Shown here one piece after another: positions 16,089 through 24,483 of a stretch of DNA of 39,847 nucleotides (position 1 is its first letter; each line of letters opens with the position of its first letter). The position numbers and the translations under genes were made by a program. This DNA is from Bacteroidetes/Chlorobi group bacterium MS-B_bin-24 (GTDB lineage Bacteria > Bacteroidota > Ignavibacteria > Kapaibacteriales > UBA2268), in the NCBI GenBank assembly GCA_003731685.1, contig RCNO01000021.1, positions 2,808-42,654 on the forward strand, read 5' to 3'. The notes under the pieces were generated by a model. It saw nothing but the letters and a program-made list of their open reading frames with translations, was not told the origin of the DNA and searched no databases.

Positions 16089-16631
16089 TTACTCTTCTAT
16101 TTTGTTGGCAAAACTTTCACCCAAAATGTTATCCATCAACTTGTATTTTTCGTTAAGTTTTTCCAAAAACTTACCATAACGATTCCGAATCTCTTCCCTT
16201 TGAATTTGGGCTATTTTCTCCCGAATGTTGATAAAAGACTCGAATGCTTTTTCCGAGATTGTCATATAGTAATCAACATCAGTCCTATACGATTCTACTT
16301 TGGTATCAGTGGGCAACGAGTTGTTGAACTTATCCCACAAAAATCGAAATATATTTGCCGATTGCCAATAGGACAAATCTTGAACAGCTCGAATTTTGAG
16401 AATATCCTCCAACGAATCGTTGAACTCGGTGCAATCTATTTCACTGGAACAAATCAACGAGAGCAATTTCCCAAGATTTTGATAAAGATTGTATCCCACA
16501 GGGTTTGTAAAAGGTTCCTCTTTTTTGGAAATGAATTTTTTCGAGGGTTCAGGATAATGGTCAATTAACCACAGGAACCATTCCTCTAATAAGTTTTCTT
16601 TGTTCTCATTTAAAAAATCTTTAAAATTCAT
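16089..16631 (-). CDS. RsbRD N-terminal-domain-like protein, first gene of the dsr operon
   Basis: The 180-residue soluble helical protein matches the RsbRD_N pattern: LLEEWFLWLIDHYPEPSKKF, then PFTNPVGYNLYQNLGKLL and ILKIRAVQDLSYWQSANIF. This domain resembles non-heme globin-like sensor modules of stressosome proteins. Stand-alone versions are commonly found directly upstream of dsrM in sulfate and sulfur metabolisers, which fits here since dsrM starts after 1 nt. It probably has a regulatory or assembly role for the complex; that is inferred from position. The start codon has no clear ribosome site. Confidence 0.8.
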   Translation of the reverse strand: MNFKDFLNENKENLLEEWFLWLIDHYPEPSKKFISKKEEPFTNPVGYNLYQNLGKLLSLICSSEIDCTEFNDSLEDILKIRAVQDLSYWQSANIFRFLWDKFNNSLPTDTKVESYRTDVDYYMTISEKAFESFINIREKIAQIQREEIRNRYGKFLEKLNEKYKLMDNILGESFANKIEE

Positions 16632-16790
16632 TATTAATCATAAATTTAACCATTCTAATTTATTATTGTTTTATCGAAGCGATATAGAATAAAAGATATT
16701 TTGTATTTATTTTGTTGATTAAAATATTCCTATCCCCCTTTTTACTAATTCAGTGGTCTGGTAGGCAATAACTATCTTGTAGTTTTTTCG

Positions 16791-16798
16791 TAATTTTG
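16791..16798 (+). promoter_or_regulatory. Possible -7 element (TAATTTTG) for guaB
   Basis: The box matches TAnnTTTG 26 bp upstream of the guaB start. No TTTG lies at the expected -33 position. The 193-bp divergent region between the dsr operon and guaB otherwise shows only AT-rich sequence, and I saw no promoter for the dsr side. Confidence 0.3.
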
Positions 16799-16824
16799 CA
16801 AAAATTATTTTGTAAAAGAGGGAT

Positions 16825-18300
16825 ATGATGTTTGAAAATGAAAAGATTGTTGACGAAGCATTAACATACGACGATGTTCTTTTGATACCTCGATATTCGG
16901 AAGTACTTCCCCGAGAGGCAGACCTTCGGACCAAACTTACCCAGAGTATCACTTTAAACATTCCCATCCTTAGTGCTGCAATGGATACTGTTACCGAAGC
17001 CCCAATGGCAATTGCAATTGCCCGCGAAGGTGGGTTAGGCGTGATACACAAAAATATGTCCATCGAAGAGCAGGTCGACCAAGTCGATAGAGTGAAACGC
17101 TCCGAAAGCGGGATGATTATGAATCCAATTACTCTGGGTCCGAAGAATACAATTCGCGAGGCTCTTGAACTGATGGCTAAATTTCATATTTCTGGAATTC
17201 CAATTGTCGACGAAAACAACAAATTAATTGGCATTGTTACCAACCGCGATTTGCGTTTTAATCCTGCACTGGACACGCTCATCGAAGACATTATGACCAA
17301 AGAAAATCTTATAACTGCATCGGTTGGAACTACTCTCGAAGAAGCAGAAGCAATCTTGCAAGCCCATAAAATTGAAAAACTCCCCGTTGTTGACGAGAAT
17401 TTTATACTCAAAGGTTTAATAACTGTAAAGGACATTCAAAAGAAGAAACAGCATCCAAATGCTTGCAAGGACGAACTGGGCAGGCTTCGAGTTGGTGCCG
17501 CTGTTGGAGTTAGTTCCGATACTCTCGATAGAATTGCTGAACTAAAAAAAGTCGGAGTGGACGCAATATTTATCGACACTGCCCATGCCCACTCCCGTGG
17601 AGTTATTGAAATGATAAAAAAGGTAAAATCAAAATTTCCCGAGATACCTTTAATTGCGGGAAATATTGCAACCACCGAAGCAGCTGAAGATTTGGTTCGT
17701 ACTGGCGTCGATGGAATTAAAGTAGGCATCGGTCCCGGCTCTATTTGCACCACTCGTGTAATCGCTGGGATTGGGGTTCCACAACTTACAGCAATATTCA
17801 ACGTGGCAAAAGTCACCCAAAAAGCAGGAATTCCAATAATCGCCGACGGCGGAATAAAGCAAACGGGCGATATTGCAAAGGCTCTGGCTGCTGGTGCAGA
17901 TTCTGTTATGATTGGCAATCTACTTGCCGGACACGAGGAAAGCCCCGGAGATAAAATCCTTTACGAAGGTCGAGCATATAAAATCTATCGTGGGATGGGC
18001 TCGCTGGAAGCAATGAAAAAAGGCTCCGCCGACAGATATTTCCAAGATGTCGAAGATGAAATTACCAAACTTGTTCCCGAGGGCATCGAAGGCAGAGTTC
18101 CCTACAAAGGGAATGTAGCCGACACGATTTTCCAAATTGTTGGCGGGCTTCGCTCTGCAATGGGTTATTGTGGATGCAGAACAATTGCTGAACTACAGAA
18201 ATATGGAAAATTTGTTCGCATCACTGATTCAGGGCTTCGGGAATCGCATCCCCACGATGTTAGCATAACAAAGGAATCACCAAACTATTTTGTTAAATAA
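16825..18300 (+). CDS. guaB: Inosine-5'-monophosphate dehydrogenase
   Basis: The 491-residue protein starts with [20 protein letters not shown] and contains two CBS domains (about residues 95-210) inserted in the TIM barrel. The catalytic loop is [11 protein letters not shown] with the nucleophilic cysteine; a later IP(I)[21 protein letters not shown] segment binds phosphate. It oxidises IMP to XMP with NAD, the first step toward GMP. Two adjacent ATG codons occur (16825 and 16828); the second has better spacing from the AGAGGG ribosome site. It is followed after 18 bp by the M24 peptidase gene, probably in one transcript. Confidence 0.97.
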   Translation: MMFENEKIVDEALTYDDVLLIPRYSEVLPREADLRTKLTQSITLNIPILSAAMDTVTEAPMAIAIAREGGLGVIHKNMSIEEQVDQVDRVKRSESGMIMNPITLGPKNTIREALELMAKFHISGIPIVDENNKLIGIVTNRDLRFNPALDTLIEDIMTKENLITASVGTTLEEAEAILQAHKIEKLPVVDENFILKGLITVKDIQKKKQHPNACKDELGRLRVGAAVGVSSDTLDRIAELKKVGVDAIFIDTAHAHSRGVIEMIKKVKSKFPEIPLIAGNIATTEAAEDLVRTGVDGIKVGIGPGSICTTRVIAGIGVPQLTAIFNVAKVTQKAGIPIIADGGIKQTGDIAKALAAGADSVMIGNLLAGHEESPGDKILYEGRAYKIYRGMGSLEAMKKGSADRYFQDVEDEITKLVPEGIEGRVPYKGNVADTIFQIVGGLRSAMGYCGCRTIAELQKYGKFVRITDSGLRESHPHDVSITKESPNYFVK

Positions 18301-18318
18301 TCTTTAAAAGGATACAAT

Positions 18319-19452
18319 ATGGCAAAAAAATCTAACTCAATTACGAACGAACCTGTTAAAACTTTTCCAGAAAAGATTACCCAAAGATTAACACAAATTC
18401 GATTCCGAATCGAGGAACTCAAAACCGATGGCTTATTTGTTAATTATCTGCCCAATATCCGCTACCTGACAAATTTTTCGGGGTCATCTGCTTCGATGAT
18501 TATTTTTCAGGACTCCATCTGGTTTTTTACCGATGACCGATACGAGGAACAGGTGCAAACAGAACTTTATCCTCTCCCAAATCTACAAATTCATATAACC
18601 CGTGATATTTGGAACTACTTAATCGAGAAAAAGCTACTCAAAGACATTAATGCACTGGCTTTCGAAGCCGAAAAATTAAGCTACCAAGAGGTAATCAACA
18701 TACGCAATCTCATTCGCCCTGTAAAATTTAAACCCGGGGAAACCATCGTTGAACCCTACACTATGCCAAAATCCCCAGAGGAATTAGAAAATATCAAAAA
18801 AGCTTGTGCGATGAGCGAAGAAGTATTCAACATTGTTTTAAAAAATTTCAAACCCGGTATGACAGAAAAGGAATTGGCAGCCGAAATTGTTTACTACGCT
18901 CGCAAACTTGGCTCCGAAGGCGAACCATTCCCAACAATCGTAGTTAGTGGTAAACGCAGCTCAATGCCCCACGGCAGTCCCACCGATAAGCAAATCAAAG
19001 CCAACGAGGTTGTTACCGTCGACTTCGGCTGCGTTGTAAATGGATTTTGTAGCGATATTACAAGAGTTTTTGCTGTTGGCAAATACACGAAAGAACAAAA
19101 AAGCATTTACGAGCTGCTTATCAAAGCCAAAGAGAATGCAATTGCCCAAATTCGACCCTTCGTAAATGGTAAATTGGTGGACCAAGCCGCTCGCTCTATG
19201 ATTGCCAAAGCTGGATATGGCGATTTCTTCCAGCATTCGCTTGGACATGGTATTGGCATTATGCCTCACGAAATGCCTTTAATTACTTTTCGCAAAGAAA
19301 ACGAGATTATCCCCGAAGGATGTGCCCTTGCTATTGAACCCGGCATTTATATACCAAATAAATACGGAATGAGAGTCGAAGACAATGTCTATGTTGCCAA
19401 AGACTCTGCAAAACACTTAACAAAAGCACCCGAAGAACTTATTGTAATTTAA
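18319..19452 (+). CDS. M24 family Xaa-Pro aminopeptidase
   Basis: The 377-residue protein has a creatinase-like N-terminal domain (ITQRLTQIRFRIEELKTDG...NIRYLTNFSGSS) and a pita-bread catalytic domain from about residue 150. All five metal ligands of the M24 family are visible: two Asp in VTVDFG and GFCSDITR, His in HSLGHGIG, and two Glu in AIEPGIYIP and MRVEDNVYV. It removes N-terminal residues before proline. A ribosome site AAGGAT precedes the ATG. PepP and PepQ cannot be told apart from the sequence alone. Confidence 0.93.
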   Translation: MAKKSNSITNEPVKTFPEKITQRLTQIRFRIEELKTDGLFVNYLPNIRYLTNFSGSSASMIIFQDSIWFFTDDRYEEQVQTELYPLPNLQIHITRDIWNYLIEKKLLKDINALAFEAEKLSYQEVINIRNLIRPVKFKPGETIVEPYTMPKSPEELENIKKACAMSEEVFNIVLKNFKPGMTEKELAAEIVYYARKLGSEGEPFPTIVVSGKRSSMPHGSPTDKQIKANEVVTVDFGCVVNGFCSDITRVFAVGKYTKEQKSIYELLIKAKENAIAQIRPFVNGKLVDQAARSMIAKAGYGDFFQHSLGHGIGIMPHEMPLITFRKENEIIPEGCALAIEPGIYIPNKYGMRVEDNVYVAKDSAKHLTKAPEELIVI

Positions 19453-19480
19453 TTTCGGTAAAACATTGTCTGTTTCTGAT

Positions 19481-20740
19481 ATGAACAATAAAAATGTTCT
19501 GATAATATCTTATTATTTTCCACCAATGGGATTGAGCGGAGTTCAACGAACTTTGAAGTTTGTTAAATACCTCCCCGAGTTCAACTGGAAGCCAATCGTT
19601 TTAACTACTTCACCAAAGTCATATTATGCTTTCGACGATGAACTGCAAAAAGATTTAGAAACATTGGACGTCGAAGTTTATAGAACAGGCGAATACTCGC
19701 CAGAACAGCGAAAGGTCAAACCATTTCCCCCAAGTTATAGATTGCAAAACTTTTTCCGTTTCCTTGCAAGCTTCTTTTTGCAACCCGATACAAAAATTTT
19801 ATGGAAGAAAAAAGCATTGAATTTGGGGCGCAAAATACTGCAAGAGAATAAGATTGATGTAATTTTGGCTACCGCCCCTCCTTTTACAGATTTCCTTGTT
19901 GCCTCAACATTATCCGAAGAGTTCAAAGTCCCTTTCGTTATCGATTATCGCGACATTTGGGTGGATAATCCTTTTCATTTTTTCCCTACTTTTTTCCACA
20001 AAAACTATGTGAGAAAATTAGAAGAATCTATTTTAAAGAAAGCTAAAAGGATAATTGTTACATTTCGTGGAACAAAGGATGTTCTCCTAACTCGCTATCC
20101 CTTTTTGAAAAGCGACGAAGTGGTTATAATCCCTCACGGATTTGATGCAAGCGATTTTTCGAGCTTTGAAAACCTCAAGCCTGTTCCCGGGAAATTTGTT
20201 GTAACGCACTCAGGACTGTTTCAGGACAATAGAACACCAAAATACTTTCTAAAAGCTTTTTCCGAGTTCGTCAAAACTCGAAACGATGGCATCCCCAAAG
20301 AAGCTTGGTTCATAGGAATTATGAGAAAGTCACATAAAAAATACATCAAACGATACGGAATAGAAGAAAGTGTCAAATTGTTTGGCTATCAGCCTCATAA
20401 TCAAGTAATTCGGCTACTGAAAATGTCGAACATTCTTTGGCTAACTTTCGAGGATAATGTGCGCTCCCCTGGCAAACTCTTCGAATACTTTGGTGCACGA
20501 AAGCCAATCTTGATTTGTGCTCCCGATGGTTATATGAAGAATTTGGCACTCGAATCCAAAGCTGCAATCGGAACTAACCCTCGTGATGTCGATGGTATCA
20601 ATCGTGCTTTAAATACTTTTTACGACCTGTGGCAAAAGGACATATTGCCAGTGCCTGCAAATGATTTTGTTGAACAATTCGATAGAAAAAAACTAACACA
20701 AGAGCTTGCATATCAATTGGCTCTTGCCTGCGAAGTTTAA
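19481..20740 (+). CDS. GT4-type glycosyltransferase
   Basis: The ATG at 19481 is preferred to the ORF-track TTG five codons upstream, giving 419 residues starting MNNKNVLIISYYFPPMGLSG. The N-terminal Rossmann half has YYFPPMGLSGVQRTLKFVKYL, typical of GT-B enzymes of group 1. The C-terminal half contains FGYQPHNQVIRLLKMSNILWL and the sugar-nucleotide site region NVRSPGKLFEYFGARKPIL with the conserved Glu. It probably adds a sugar to a surface polysaccharide. It follows the M24 peptidase by 28 bp and may be read from the guaB promoter. No ribosome site is visible. Confidence 0.87.
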   Translation: MNNKNVLIISYYFPPMGLSGVQRTLKFVKYLPEFNWKPIVLTTSPKSYYAFDDELQKDLETLDVEVYRTGEYSPEQRKVKPFPPSYRLQNFFRFLASFFLQPDTKILWKKKALNLGRKILQENKIDVILATAPPFTDFLVASTLSEEFKVPFVIDYRDIWVDNPFHFFPTFFHKNYVRKLEESILKKAKRIIVTFRGTKDVLLTRYPFLKSDEVVIIPHGFDASDFSSFENLKPVPGKFVVTHSGLFQDNRTPKYFLKAFSEFVKTRNDGIPKEAWFIGIMRKSHKKYIKRYGIEESVKLFGYQPHNQVIRLLKMSNILWLTFEDNVRSPGKLFEYFGARKPILICAPDGYMKNLALESKAAIGTNPRDVDGINRALNTFYDLWQKDILPVPANDFVEQFDRKKLTQELAYQLALACEV

Positions 20741-20815
20741 TTTAAAATACAATCGTTATATTGTCGTTTCTTAATTTTAATTTTTCTGTTTTGTTAAACA
20801 AATTAAGGTTCTACT

Positions 20816-21736
20816 ATGAAAATCAAAAGTTTCTTTGCGTTTGCAAGTTTCTTTTTAGCGCTGTTGCTTTTTGTTTCTTGTGAAGAGAGCACAACAACCG
20901 AGCCCACTCCAACAGTCACCGGTCCCGATAGTATGAAAGCTACATCAATCGATTCGGCAACGGTTCGGCTTCGTTGGAAACTCTCGCCCGATGAAAGCAA
21001 AACCTACTTCAAAGACTACGTGCTCTATATCTCTCCCGGTGCTTTCAGCCCCAAGATTATCTCCAAAGGTACCAATACTATCGATATCAAAGGCTTAACC
21101 GACGGAACAATCTACACCTTTGAACTTCGTGCACGCAATACCGAAGACAAAGAAAGCATTGGTAGTGCAAAAATCCAATGGTCGCCTGCTTTCCGCTTCA
21201 CCACAAATATCAACGACGAGCCAATTCGTGTTTACGAAACTGCTTCGTCCTTTGGTAGCGGTCTCCAACTTTATGACCCAACAAATGGCAAACCAAAGAC
21301 TCTGAAAGTTGCCAGCGGGGAATTCTGGAATCTTGGACTCTATACCAAATTGGGGGAAGTAAGCCTTTACAGTGCAAATTACATTGCAAACAACAATCTT
21401 TATAATTTCCCGAAAGCTCCAACTTGGACTACGGAAATTAGCGAAGATGTATTCTTGACAAATACTTTGGATAATGTTTTCGATAGTCAAGCCCTTAGTG
21501 CACGGAAATTCTCTACTAACTATTATATTGACCTTACTGAGCCTAGCTTCCAAAATGGTATCGTTATCATTGTCCGAACAAAGGCACCAAATGCCACCGA
21601 TTGGAACTATGCCAAGGTTTTGATTAAGCCGGGAGCTAATGGCTTGCTCCAGGGCACACCCGATAACCGCTACATTGAATGCGTCATCTCGTACCAAAAG
21701 AAAGCTGGTGTTCCATACGCAAAACCTATTAATTAA
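20816..21736 (+). CDS. Fibronectin type III-domain lipoprotein
   Basis: The 306-residue protein has a lipoprotein signal peptide ending LLFVSC (Cys22), followed by a Thr/Pro-rich spacer. Residues of about 40-125 form an FN3-like domain: MKATSIDSATVRLRWKLSPD, with GLTDGTIYTFELRARN near its end. The C-terminal 170 residues contain a beta-rich region with no family I recognise (ETASSFGSGLQLYDPTNGKP, then GVIIVRT-like strands). It is expected at the outer or inner membrane facing the periplasm or surface. Substrate or partner is unknown. The next gene, also exported, begins 17 bp downstream. Confidence 0.78.
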   Translation: MKIKSFFAFASFFLALLLFVSCEESTTTEPTPTVTGPDSMKATSIDSATVRLRWKLSPDESKTYFKDYVLYISPGAFSPKIISKGTNTIDIKGLTDGTIYTFELRARNTEDKESIGSAKIQWSPAFRFTTNINDEPIRVYETASSFGSGLQLYDPTNGKPKTLKVASGEFWNLGLYTKLGEVSLYSANYIANNNLYNFPKAPTWTTEISEDVFLTNTLDNVFDSQALSARKFSTNYYIDLTEPSFQNGIVIIVRTKAPNATDWNYAKVLIKPGANGLLQGTPDNRYIECVISYQKKAGVPYAKPIN

Positions 21737-21753
21737 TAATTGAGGAGGCAAAG

Positions 21754-22227
21754 ATGAAAAAATTATTTTTGGCAACAGTCTCGTTGTTATTAGTTTTTGG
21801 GCTAACGTTTGCATTCTCGCAGGAAGCTGCTCAAAAGAAAGCTTCGGCAAAAACAGCCGAACCAGCAAAAGTTGAACAAAAGCAAAAGCCCGAAACCAAA
21901 GCAGATGAAAAAAAAGATGCAAACAAGAAAGCTGACAAACCTTTGAAAGGTCGTGTCATCAGCCTTACAAAATATATCATCGATAATAACGGCACAGTTT
22001 CGAAAGACGAAGCTATGAAAGAAGCCGACGAAGGCAAGCCTATTGTCCTGCTTGTTGGCGAAGGTAAAAAAGCCAAAATCTACTTCGTTTTTAACGAAGA
22101 TGGCTCCTTCGCTGGCAAAAAACTTGCTAAATATGCAAGCAACAAATATGTTGGCATCATTGGAAAGCAAAAAGTTGTCGGCGGCTTGAACATAATCATT
22201 GCCGAAATGATTGAATCAATGGATTAA
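21754..22227 (+). CDS. Secreted lysine-rich protein with C-terminal OB-like domain
   Basis: The 157-residue protein starts with a Sec signal peptide (MKKLFLATVSLLLVFGLTFA). Residues 25-65 are an Ala/Lys/Glu-rich disordered stretch (KKASAKTAEPAKVEQKQKPE). The rest (GRVISLTKYIIDNNG ... VVGGLNIIIAEM) resembles a class of small periplasmic domains that normally read GxVVDxxCYxxxG..CAxxCxxxGxPvgLL, but here every Cys is missing. The resemblance is by eye and tentative. A strong ribosome site (GAGGAGGCAAAG) precedes the ATG and a terminator follows, which indicates robust expression together with the FN3 lipoprotein gene 17 bp upstream. Confidence 0.65.
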   Translation: MKKLFLATVSLLLVFGLTFAFSQEAAQKKASAKTAEPAKVEQKQKPETKADEKKDANKKADKPLKGRVISLTKYIIDNNGTVSKDEAMKEADEGKPIVLLVGEGKKAKIYFVFNEDGSFAGKKLAKYASNKYVGIIGKQKVVGGLNIIIAEMIESMD

Positions 22228-22237
22228 TCTTTTCCAA

Positions 22238-22274
22238 GAAGGGGACTTATCCATAGTCCCCTTCGACTTTTATT
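22238..22274 (+). terminator. Intrinsic terminator after the lysine-rich secreted protein
   Basis: A 10-bp perfect stem (GAAGGGGACT 22238-22247, AGTCCCCTTC 22255-22264) with a 7-nt loop is followed by GACTTTTATTTT. It lies 11 bp after the stop codon and excludes the ORF-track start (22211) of the next gene as the natural start. Confidence 0.85.
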
Positions 22275-22285
22275 TTGGTAAGCCT

Positions 22286-22711
22286 ATGGTAGAATTTTCG
22301 GAACAAAACATTTCAGCAATTAGTAAATTTTTGGGAACAGAACCAGAAAAAAACGAAAATTCTTGGTGCTGGAAGCTCGTCGACCCAGAAACGAAAAATT
22401 TTCTTTTCTTAACCATTTACCAAAATATTGAGTTAAACGGCTCGAAAATTAATTTGGCTTCTGTCCAAACCAGCTTCGGTTATTTCGAACTTCACAACTT
22501 TTCGAAAATAATTTTTGTCGAACCCAACGAAATTGCATTTCTTCAATACGACACGCAAAAACTAAATTGCCTTATTGTCGGGAAAAATTGCACTTGTTCC
22601 CTTTACTCCAACATCCAAAGAGAAATAATCAAACACAACTTTGCCGAGCTCGACAGTGCTCTCCTGCTCTCTGCTCTGCAGCTTGCCCTTTTCGAAGAAA
22701 CCCTTTCGTAA
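22286..22711 (+). CDS. Hypothetical protein (141 aa)
   Basis: I do not recognise this protein. The start is placed at the internal ATG (MVEFSEQNISAISKFLG), because the longer ORF-track form would begin inside the preceding gene and read through a terminator. It is a soluble-looking mixed alpha/beta protein with KNFLFLTIYQNIELNG and a helical C-terminus ending AELDSALLLSALQLALFEET. It has no signal peptide. It lies 87 bp before ybeY on the same strand. Confidence 0.55.
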   Translation: MVEFSEQNISAISKFLGTEPEKNENSWCWKLVDPETKNFLFLTIYQNIELNGSKINLASVQTSFGYFELHNFSKIIFVEPNEIAFLQYDTQKLNCLIVGKNCTCSLYSNIQREIIKHNFAELDSALLLSALQLALFEETLS

Positions 22712-22798
22712 TTTTTAAAACTTGCCCTCTCCCAAAACCTTTATTTCCATTTTGGCATTTCGTTTGATATTCCCTTTTTTCTTTATAATTTTATTTTT

Positions 22799-23221
22799 AT
22801 GGAAAAAATAACAATTAGAATATATAACGAAACGGAGCAAAAGGGAATTCCCCGCAAGGCTTTGCAGACTTCGATAACAAATGTTTTAAAACACTTTGGC
22901 AAGCGAAACGCACAGATTAACATTATCCTTACCGATGACAAAACCATATTGGAGATGAACAAAAAATTTCTTAACCACAACTACATCACTGATGTCATCA
23001 GTTTCGATTTAAGCGATAGCGAAGAGCTGATTCTTGGTGAGATTTACATTTGTCTGCCCCAAGCCGAAAGACAAGCGAAAGAATATAAAACAACATTCAA
23101 AAACGAACTGCTTCGGCTTGCAATTCACGGAATTCTTCATATTTTAGGATTTGATGATCGTACTTCGAAAGAGAAAAAAGAAATGACAAGATTAGAAAAT
23201 TATTTTCTAAATCATCAATAG
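22799..23221 (+). CDS. ybeY: Endoribonuclease YbeY, rRNA maturation factor
   Basis: The 140-residue protein is typical of YbeY: INIILTDDKTILEMNKKFLNH, then ITDVISFDL and LGEIYICLPQAERQA, followed by the metal site HGILHILGFDD. The usual motif is HGxLHLxGYDH; here the third histidine is Asp, a substitution I associate with Bacteroidota forms. YbeY is a single-strand endoribonuclease involved in 16S 3'-end processing and ribosome quality control. No ribosome site is seen before the ATG. The smg-like gene starts 3 nt after the stop. Confidence 0.93.
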   Translation: MEKITIRIYNETEQKGIPRKALQTSITNVLKHFGKRNAQINIILTDDKTILEMNKKFLNHNYITDVISFDLSDSEELILGEIYICLPQAERQAKEYKTTFKNELLRLAIHGILHILGFDDRTSKEKKEMTRLENYFLNHQ

Positions 23222-23224
23222 AAA

Positions 23225-23671
23225 ATGGAAAGAATAATAGAAATACTAATTTTTATCGCAAGCGAATTGACCAAGAAAAAGCAAATCGATGAAGTCGATT
23301 TGAAAATGCTTTTGAACAAAGGATATTCCCGTTCGGAAATTTCGGTCGCTTTAAGTTGGATTGTAGAAAAACTTGAAGATGGGAAATCGACATTATTCCA
23401 AAATCTTCATTCTGGCAATAAATCCTTTCGCTATCTTCACGAGGCAGAAAAGGATTTGTTCAGCCCAGATGGTTGGCAGGAGTTGAATCAGCTTTATTCG
23501 CTTGGAATTCTTCCACTCGAAGTTATGGAAACATTTATCGACAGAGCGATGCTCATTGGTCTACGAAACATCAATGCCCAGCAAGTTCGAAGATTTATCG
23601 CCGGCTTGATTTTCGAAACAAACATCCACCAAAACATTTTCCCCCCAAACAACGAGGATATTATTAATTGA
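23225..23671 (+). CDS. Smg/DUF494-family protein
   Basis: The 148-residue protein matches the Smg (DUF494) family: LLNKGYSRSEISVALSWIVEKL, then SFRYLHEAEKDLFSPDGWQEL and SLGILPLEVMETFIDRAM. Smg proteins are small and uncharacterised, often encoded near def, dprA and topA in Proteobacteria. Here the partner is ybeY, 3 nt upstream, giving a two-gene operon. A cytoplasmic location is expected because no signal or membrane segment exists. Confidence 0.82.
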   Translation: MERIIEILIFIASELTKKKQIDEVDLKMLLNKGYSRSEISVALSWIVEKLEDGKSTLFQNLHSGNKSFRYLHEAEKDLFSPDGWQELNQLYSLGILPLEVMETFIDRAMLIGLRNINAQQVRRFIAGLIFETNIHQNIFPPNNEDIIN

Positions 23672-23863
23672 ACGAAAACGATTAGTACTGAAATGTGAGT
23701 GCCCGTATTTCTTGTCAATCATACTACTCATTAATGTTTTACTTTTGACAAATCCACTTTCATAATCTTTAAGTCGCCAAAGACGATTTATTTTTATAAC
23801 TTCCTTCGGAAAGCTTCTAATTTATTGTTATTTACATAATTTAGTATTTTTTTATTCTGAAAA

Positions 23864-24481
23864 ATGAATATTATTCGAACAAAAATTGACGGTGTTCTTA
23901 TTTTAGAGTCCCAGCTTTTTAGGGACAACCGTGGTTTCTTTGCCGAACTTTTAAATCAAAAGGAACTTGACGCAAACTCAATCGATTTTAAAATTCTTCA
24001 AGTTAATCATTCCCTTAGCACCCAGATGGGGACTTTGCGAGGGCTACATTTCCAAATCAAACCATTCCAGCAAAAGAAAATCGTTTGCTGTCCGAAAGGT
24101 GTTCTGTTCGATGTTGCAGTCGATTTGCGACCACAAAGCCCCTCTTTCCTTCAATACCTAACCTTCGTTATGGTTGGCTCCGAAAACCATATTGATTCGA
24201 TAGGCTCGCTTGCGAACATTCCTAACGATTACATAATCCACTTCCCGAATAAAGTCCTAATTCCCGATGGTTTTGCACATGGATTCCTCACTTTGACCCC
24301 CAATTCCGAAATATTGTATCTTCTCGACAATTTTTATTCAAAGGAATGTGAACGAACCATCAGATACGACGACCCAAACATCAACATCCAATGGCCCAAT
24401 CTCGGAAGAAATTTTATTTTGTCCGAAAAAGACAAAAATGCACCCTATTTTGTTAATTTTGATATTTCAGAATTACTTTAA
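23864..24481 (+). CDS. rfbC: dTDP-4-dehydrorhamnose 3,5-epimerase
   Basis: The 205-residue cupin-fold enzyme opens MNIIRTKIDGVLILESQLF and contains GTLRGLHFQIKPF with the catalytic histidine, VLFDVAVDLRPQSPSF, and LIPDGFAHGFLTL. It epimerises C3 and C5 of dTDP-4-keto-6-deoxyglucose in dTDP-L-rhamnose synthesis. It is the first gene of the rhamnose cluster, in the order C-B-D, after a 192-bp AT-rich gap in which I saw no RNA gene or firm promoter. Its stop is 2 nt from the rfbB ATG. Confidence 0.93.
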   Translation: MNIIRTKIDGVLILESQLFRDNRGFFAELLNQKELDANSIDFKILQVNHSLSTQMGTLRGLHFQIKPFQQKKIVCCPKGVLFDVAVDLRPQSPSFLQYLTFVMVGSENHIDSIGSLANIPNDYIIHFPNKVLIPDGFAHGFLTLTPNSEILYLLDNFYSKECERTIRYDDPNINIQWPNLGRNFILSEKDKNAPYFVNFDISELL

Positions 24482-24483
24482 AA

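Noticed and set aside
17436-17918. 160-aa minus-strand ORF inside guaB
   Set aside because: guaB motifs are unambiguous and the antisense frame is Pro/Ser-biased, as is common for shadows of Gly/Ala-rich codons.
21095-21922. 275-aa minus-strand ORF antisense to the FN3 lipoprotein
   Set aside because: It lies opposite two genes with signal peptides and family-like domains, has odd composition and no ribosome site; it is a shadow frame.
23672-23863. Possible tRNA or small RNA before rfbC
   Set aside because: No cloverleaf, T-loop motif or strong hairpin is seen; a TACTTTTG box at 23740 lacks a -33 partner and is far from the gene.
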